Origin: Planctomycetota bacterium
Lineage (GTDB): Bacteria > Planctomycetota > UBA8742 > UBA2392
Length of the DNA stretch: 64,000 nucleotides
Assembly: GCA_019912315.1 (NCBI GenBank)
Contig: JAIOJA010000040.1
Location: 62,001-126,000 of the forward strand
Reading direction: 5' to 3'
Part shown: in pieces, positions 59,645 to 64,000 of the stretch
Layout of the letters: every line of letters begins with the position of its first letter
Numbering within the stretch: the stretch's first letter is position 1
Position numbers and translations under genes: made by a program
The notes under the pieces: model-generated
The model's input: the letters and a program-made list of their open reading frames with translations, nothing else
Database searches by the model: none
What the model was told of the DNA's origin: nothing

Positions 59645-60996
59645 GGGAACGCCCCCTGAACATCACGGACAAAACCGATCGACTGGTTACCGCGACCCTG
59701 CTTGGCGGCGCGCTGATTCTTGTGGGCTTCACCCTCTGGTTGCAGTGGTTCTGGGCAGGCAGCTCCATGGACATCGACGTGTACTGGGAGGCCGGTACGC
59801 GCATGATGGGCGGCGGCGCGGAGCTGTACCAGGAATCGCAAGACCCTGTGAACCGCGTGGGGCTTTTCATTTACCCGCCGTTTTTCGCGACGCTGTTCGC
59901 GCCCCTGACGGTACTGCCGCGCTGGCTCGGCTATGCCGTCTGGGGATTGACCCAGCTGCTGCTGATCGCCGCCGGCTTCCGCGGCACGCGACGCCTGTGC
60001 GACGTGCGGGGCGGGCCCGCGGGGCGCCTGTTCTATCTGCTGATGGGGCTCGGGCTGATTGGCGCGATCTGGACGAACTTGCAGGAAGGCCAGGTCAACA
60101 TGCTGCTGTTAAGCCTGCTGGCCACGGGGCTCTACCAGCTTGAGCGCGGCAGGAATATGAGCGGCGGGCTGTTGCTCGCCGCGGCGACGCACCTCAAGGT
60201 CATCCCGATTGTGCTGCTGCCCCTGCTGATCGCGCAGCGACGCTTCAAGGCGGCGGGCATGATGGCGGGCGGGCTCGTCGTGCTGTGGCTGGCACCCCTG
60301 CTTTACAGCGTGCCCAACTACGGGCTGGCGGAAGGCTTACGGTCGAATATTCGAATCACGCGGGACTATGCGGACAGGATCGTGTCGCCTCGCCTTGAGA
60401 AACAGTCGGCCTTCGCCCTGGGAGGCGCGCGTGCCCCCAACAACGCCCTGTCGGCCGTCGCGCGCCGCTACTTTGATGACGGGCACAAGCTGTCCCTGAA
60501 CACGGACGAGCGCGCTCCGCTGATCGCCCAGCTGCCCGAGGGGCTCGTCAAATGGTCCGGGCTGGCGGTCGGCGCGCTGCTTGGTGCCCTTGCCATGCTG
60601 CTTGCATGGCGGCGACGCGACTCGCGCCTTGCCCGTGCGGGTTCCGTGGGGCTGGGGCTGTTGGCCGCGGCACTGGCGAACTTGCTGTTCTGGCCGCACC
60701 ACCTTTGCCTGCTGCTACTGGTGTTGGGGCCGCTGGTTGCAGCCGGTATTCGGCGCGGCGATCTGCGCCGAGGGATGGTCGCCGTGGGACTTGTGCTGGT
60801 GCTGTGTTATCTGCCGCTGCTGGACCGTTTTGCTCCGTTCGACTGGATGGCGATCCTCGGCGCGCCAACACTGGGCGTGCTGATGGTGTTCGCGCTGGTG
60901 TTTATCCACTTCCTGCGCCGCGCCGTTGCAGAGACGAACGACGCCCCTATACTTCCCACCAATGAAGAGACGCCCACCGGGAATTCTGCTGCTTGA
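59611..60996 (+). CDS. GT87-like polyprenyl-phosphate-mannose-type glycosyltransferase
   Basis: 461 residues from GTG 59611, overlapping the HEAT gene by 34 bp. About 9-10 hydrophobic segments. MDIDVYWEAGTRMM with the Asp-x-x-x-Tyr and YPPFFATLFAPL match the DUF2029/GT87 family that uses lipid-linked sugars in the periplasm. A pseudopilin or cell-envelope glycan role is suggested by context. The start is not backed by a clear SD. Confidence 0.75.
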   Translation: MGKPDFRNAGVGERPLNITDKTDRLVTATLLGGALILVGFTLWLQWFWAGSSMDIDVYWEAGTRMMGGGAELYQESQDPVNRVGLFIYPPFFATLFAPLTVLPRWLGYAVWGLTQLLLIAAGFRGTRRLCDVRGGPAGRLFYLLMGLGLIGAIWTNLQEGQVNMLLLSLLATGLYQLERGRNMSGGLLLAAATHLKVIPIVLLPLLIAQRRFKAAGMMAGGLVVLWLAPLLYSVPNYGLAEGLRSNIRITRDYADRIVSPRLEKQSAFALGGARAPNNALSAVARRYFDDGHKLSLNTDERAPLIAQLPEGLVKWSGLAVGALLGALAMLLAWRRRDSRLARAGSVGLGLLAAALANLLFWPHHLCLLLLVLGPLVAAGIRRGDLRRGMVAVGLVLVLCYLPLLDRFAPFDWMAILGAPTLGVLMVFALVFIHFLRRAVAETNDAPILPTNEETPTGNSAA

Positions 60997-62113
60997 AGAT
61001 GGCCGCGCCTTCCGCGGCCGCCTTTTTGGGTCGCTTCGCAGCGGCTTCGGCGAGGTGGTGTTCAACACTGCCCTCAGCGGCTACCAGGAAATCATCACCG
61101 ACCCAAGCTACGCGGGGCAGATCGTCACCATGACCGCCACCCAGATCGGCAACTACGGCATTAACATAGAAGACGACGAAGCGGATAAGCCGTGGCTGAG
61201 TGGCTTCGTCTGCCGTGAACTAAGCGGCATCGTCAGCAATTTCCGCAGCCAGCGTACGCTTGATGACTATCTGAAAGCGCAAGACGTACCCGCCATCGAC
61301 GGCATCGACACCCGCGCACTGACTCTGCACCTCCGCAAGCACGGCGCCATGCGCGGCGTGATCGCTGCTGAGCAGGATGTCGAAAAGCTCCTGGCGGAAG
61401 TAAAGGCCAGCCCGACCATGGAGGGCCAGGACCTCGTCAAGGTCGTCAGCAACCACGAGCCGTACGACCTCAACACCGGCTACGACTCGGCCTTTGCCGA
61501 AGACAGCGTGCTAAGCGCCGACGGCGACCGCAAACTCAAGTGCGCAGCGATCGACTACGGCGCCAAGAAGAACATTCTGAAATGCCTGGTCCAGGTTGGC
61601 TTTCAGGTGCGCGTGTTCTGCGCCACTGCGACGGCCGAAGAGATTCTGGCCTGGGGGCCTGACGCGGTCTTCCTCAGCAACGGCCCCGGCGACCCGGCCG
61701 CGCTGGATTACGCGATCAAGGAAATCAAAACGCTGGTGGCGCAGAAACTGCCGATCTTCGGCATCTGCCTCGGGCATCAGCTGTTGACCTGGGCATTGGG
61801 CGGAACCACTTACAAGCTGAAATTCGGGCATCATGCGGCCAACCACCCGGTCATGGAGCTTGCGACCGGCAAGGTCGAGATCACCAGCCAGAACCACGGC
61901 TTTGCCAGCGACCCGAAGAGCTTGCCCGAGGATGTTGAGGTCACACACGTCAACCAGAACGACCAGACGGTCAGCGGGTTGCGACACAAGACCGAGCCGA
62001 TTTTCTGTGTGCAGTACCACCCCGAGGCCAGCCCCGGGCCACACGACAGTCTGCACCTGTTCCGGCGCTTTTATCGCATGGCGCTGGAACACGTCCCGAC
62101 GACGAGTACCTGA
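60962..62113 (+). CDS. carA: Carbamoyl-phosphate synthase small subunit
   Basis: 383 residues from the ATG at 60962, overlapping the GT87 gene by 35 bp. Hydrolyses glutamine and channels ammonia to CarB. N-terminal region GEVVFNTALSGYQEIITDPS and the class I GATase domain with nucleophile Cys (GICLGHQLLTWALGG) and YHPEASPGPHDS (His, Glu). carB is not in the window. An SD is not obvious, so translation may be coupled to the overlap. Confidence 0.94.
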   Translation: MKRRPPGILLLEDGRAFRGRLFGSLRSGFGEVVFNTALSGYQEIITDPSYAGQIVTMTATQIGNYGINIEDDEADKPWLSGFVCRELSGIVSNFRSQRTLDDYLKAQDVPAIDGIDTRALTLHLRKHGAMRGVIAAEQDVEKLLAEVKASPTMEGQDLVKVVSNHEPYDLNTGYDSAFAEDSVLSADGDRKLKCAAIDYGAKKNILKCLVQVGFQVRVFCATATAEEILAWGPDAVFLSNGPGDPAALDYAIKEIKTLVAQKLPIFGICLGHQLLTWALGGTTYKLKFGHHAANHPVMELATGKVEITSQNHGFASDPKSLPEDVEVTHVNQNDQTVSGLRHKTEPIFCVQYHPEASPGPHDSLHLFRRFYRMALEHVPTTST

Positions 62114-62121
62114 GAGCGCGC

Positions 62122-63096
62122 ATGGCAGCCCTCGTATCGGCAATCGTTCCAACCTTCAATCGCGGCGAGGCGATGCGCCCGAGCATCGAGTCCATCCTTG
62201 ACCAGACCTACCGCCCGCTTGAGCTGGTGATCGTGGACGACGGCAGCACCAACGACACGCCCCAGGTTATCCAGCGTATGGGTGAACTGGCGCGCGAGCG
62301 GGGCGTCGAGTTCCAGACCATGCGCCAGGAAAACGCGGGTGCGCCGGCGGCGCGCAACGCGGGGATGAGTATTGCCAAGGGCGACTATTTCGCGCACCTC
62401 GACGACGACGACCGCTGGTACCCGACCAAGCTGGAGAAGCAGATCGCCGAGCTCGAACGCACGGGCGCGGACCTGTGCGCCTGCTACACGGTGCGCAACA
62501 GCGTCAAGGGGACCAGCAGCCGTATGCCCGGCAAGGGCAGGCCGCTGCTCGGGCAGGGCACTCCGGGTGACGTTATCAGCGGGCGCTCAAGCGCGCACAT
62601 CAACAGCCTTGTCCATACACGCCGCATGATCGATCAGCATGGCGGCTTTGACGCGCGCCTGCGCAACTGTTTCGACCACGAGTTCATGACGCGTTTCGCG
62701 CTGACGGTCAAAACCTGCCAGGTTGAGGAAGTGCTTGCGACTTATGACTGTCGCGCCGATTCCCTGACGCGTTCAGGACAGTGGGAAAAGCAGCTTCGCA
62801 AGAACAACTATCGCGTCATGATGGCCCGCACGCTCAAGGAAAAGCTCTCCGGGCTGCCGCAATGGGATGAACAGGCTTGGCTAGACCGGACCGCCATGGT
62901 TGTGCGGCAGACTGTAAAGCACTACCTGTGGCGGGTAGACTTCGCCGGCGCGCGCGAGCAGTTGCAGCTGATGCACTCCCTTGTCGGCAACCACCCGGAG
63001 TACCGCCAGATGAAGCGTCGATACCTCAAGTATCGCGTACTTGCGGCCATCGGCTTCCCGGTAAAGAAAGATCGCTGGTCGGATGCGGACGCATAG
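62122..63096 (+). CDS. Family 2 glycosyltransferase
   Basis: 324 residues, GAGAG before the ATG. GT-A fold: VSAIVPTFNRGEAMRPSIES, DQTYRPLELVIVDDGSTND, AARNAGMSIAKGDYFAHLDDDD (DxD metal site), then CFDHEFMTRFAL. Transfers sugar to an envelope glycan. Acceptor unknown. It lies 8 bp after carA. Confidence 0.88.
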   Translation: MAALVSAIVPTFNRGEAMRPSIESILDQTYRPLELVIVDDGSTNDTPQVIQRMGELARERGVEFQTMRQENAGAPAARNAGMSIAKGDYFAHLDDDDRWYPTKLEKQIAELERTGADLCACYTVRNSVKGTSSRMPGKGRPLLGQGTPGDVISGRSSAHINSLVHTRRMIDQHGGFDARLRNCFDHEFMTRFALTVKTCQVEEVLATYDCRADSLTRSGQWEKQLRKNNYRVMMARTLKEKLSGLPQWDEQAWLDRTAMVVRQTVKHYLWRVDFAGAREQLQLMHSLVGNHPEYRQMKRRYLKYRVLAAIGFPVKKDRWSDADA

Positions 63097-63103
63097 GGCT
63101 ATG

Positions 63104-63520
63104 ATGCCGCCCATGAACGCCGTTGAATCTGCGCGAACCATGCTGCGAAAATTCGGGCTGCGTGTCACCGTGACCCGCGCGACGCTCGTGGCCGCCATGC
63201 TGGAAGCGCACGAGCCTGTCAGCATGGACGACGCCGTACGCCTGTGTGGCGAAAACGGCGGCGACCCGGCGACGATCTACCGTAACCTGCAAGCCCTGAC
63301 GGAAGCGGGCATCCTCCAGCCGGTGCGCGGCGTGGGGCGGCGCGAGATGTTCGAGCTCGTGCATGATCCGCACTCGCACGCCCATGTCAGTTGCACGCGC
63401 TGCGGACGCGTCGAGTGCATAGACCTGGAGAAACTGCCCGCCCGCCCCGCCGCCCCTTCCGGTTGGATCGTTGACGACGTCACCGTCACCGTGTGGGGCT
63501 TGTGTCCGGAGTGCCGCTGA
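63104..63520 (+). CDS. fur: Fur-family metalloregulator
   Basis: 138 residues. The start at 63104 has AGGG five bases upstream; 63101 and 63113 are alternatives. Winged helix RATLVAAMLEAHEPVSMDDAV with ATIYRNLQALTEAGIL, then HAHVSCTRCGRVECID with the first CxxC and GLCPECR with the second, a structural Zn site. Could be Fur, Zur or PerR. Metal not decidable. Confidence 0.88.
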   Translation: MPPMNAVESARTMLRKFGLRVTVTRATLVAAMLEAHEPVSMDDAVRLCGENGGDPATIYRNLQALTEAGILQPVRGVGRREMFELVHDPHSHAHVSCTRCGRVECIDLEKLPARPAAPSGWIVDDVTVTVWGLCPECR

Positions 63521-63523
63521 ACC

Positions 63524-64000
63524 ATGCCGAGCATCCGTGAACGTATCGCGTTCCTGCGCCGCGCGGGCGTCGGTTATGCTTGGCTGCTGCTGCTGCGGCG
63601 CCTTGGCAAGAAGCGCGCGCGCCGCCTGCACGGCGACCGCAGGTTCCTGGTGCCGCTTGACACCGCGGGCGGCATCCAGTTGATGCGCAAGGGCGAAGTA
63701 TGGATGGTACCGCTGTTGCGCGCGGTACTGCCGGTTACCTCCGGCAGTTTCATCGACGCCGGCGCCAGCGTCGGGCAGACCCTGCTGCAACTTCGCGCCG
63801 CGGATGAAGAGCGCCCGTGGATCGGCTTTGAGCCGTCGGCGCAGCCGTGCGAGACAATCCGCGCGCTGGTAAAACTGAACGGGCTGCGCAACACCCGCCT
63901 GTTTGAATCCGGGCTGTCAGATCGCCACGGTGACGCCGTGCTGCACGGCATCAGCAGCACCGACGGCTCGGCCAGCATGATCAGGGACTATCACGGATCG
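63524..64000 (+). CDS. FkbM-type methyltransferase (partial)
   Basis: 159 residues visible to the right edge. Start ATG 63524, with GGAG 13 bases upstream. GSFIDAGASVGQTLLQL is the SAM-binding motif I, and PWIGFEPSAQPCETIRALV follows, as in FkbM-type methyltransferases that modify glycans. The N-terminus is basic and hydrophobic. The C-terminal half lies outside the window. Confidence 0.72.
   Translation, partial: MPSIRERIAFLRRAGVGYAWLLLLRRLGKKRARRLHGDRRFLVPLDTAGGIQLMRKGEVWMVPLLRAVLPVTSGSFIDAGASVGQTLLQLRAADEERPWIGFEPSAQPCETIRALVKLNGLRNTRLFESGLSDRHGDAVLHGISSTDGSASMIRDYHGS

Noticed and set aside
1-64000. CRISPR array, rRNA or phage structural genes
   Set aside because: No regularly spaced direct repeats, no rRNA-like sequence, and no capsid, portal or tail-like proteins seen in the window.

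Overview
The window is a stretch of GC-rich bacterial chromosome with densely packed genes. It has no rRNA and no CRISPR array. The organism is probably Gram-negative: lpxC and fabZ overlap as for lipid A synthesis, there are lipoproteins with lipoboxes plus lspA, a type II secretion/type IV pilus ATPase, and several pseudopilins. A planctomycete-like affiliation is an inference from gene style: very large pseudopilin-like proteins, FG-GAP/beta-propeller exported proteins, EF-hand and redoxin proteins, and a SpoVG homologue carrying a zinc ribbon. No rRNA or ribosomal protein is present to settle it.

Layout. 0-4 kb: an HTH regulator (partial) diverges from a VOC protein, a MoaD/ThiS-like ubiquitin-fold protein and two tandem BNR-type beta-propeller paralogues, one with a histone-H1-like Lys/Ala tail. 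4-11 kb: an exported PD40-propeller protein, an XRE regulator with a helical repeat region, and a divergent 1247-residue FG-GAP surface protein with a Gly9-Cys/membrane/Arg C-terminus. 11-15 kb: pyrD-lspA on the minus strand, and hemW with an HtrA-like lipoprotein protease on the plus strand. 15.1-21.5 kb: an integrated element of about 6.2 kb in a tRNA-Ser(CGA) gene, with tyrosine integrase, HTH protein, serine recombinase, small ribbon-helix-helix-like protein, membrane protein, and an HUH Rep-like protein joined in frame to an HTH protein. 21.6-27.5 kb: thiolase, tRNA-Phe with promoter and terminator, DinB, VOC, SRPBCC, SDR, alpha/beta hydrolase and a VWA protein.

27.8-36.5 kb (minus strand): a Gfo/Idh/MocA oxidoreductase, a DUF1513-like Tat lipoprotein, fabZ, lpxC, RNase D, moaC, elbB, a GspE/PilB ATPase and a membrane protein. 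36.7-48.3 kb: a MobB-like P-loop protein, an RsbW-like kinase, polysaccharide deacetylase, zinc-ribbon protein, redoxin, EF-hand protein, comM, a decayed toxin-antitoxin remnant, smpB, an Hcp-like protein, ispE, spoVG, and two unrecognised exported proteins. 48.3-64 kb: a propeller plus carbohydrate-binding protein, then a plus-strand pseudopilin operon (GspH-like, giant GspK-like, GspJ-like, GspI-like) that runs on through a HEAT lipoprotein, a GT87 transferase, carA, a GT2 transferase, fur and a partial FkbM-type methyltransferase.

Three themes stand out. First, 7-nt-periodic mini-repeats with inverted arms recur at gene boundaries, and some are translated as protein N-termini. Second, the tRNA-Ser element seems to supply the 5' half of the tRNA and also a copy of its promoter region, embedded in the integrase gene. 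Third, the ThiS-like/BNR-propeller cluster and the giant GspK-like pseudopilin with repeated Ile-Asp-x-Glu modules are the best candidates for under-described biology.
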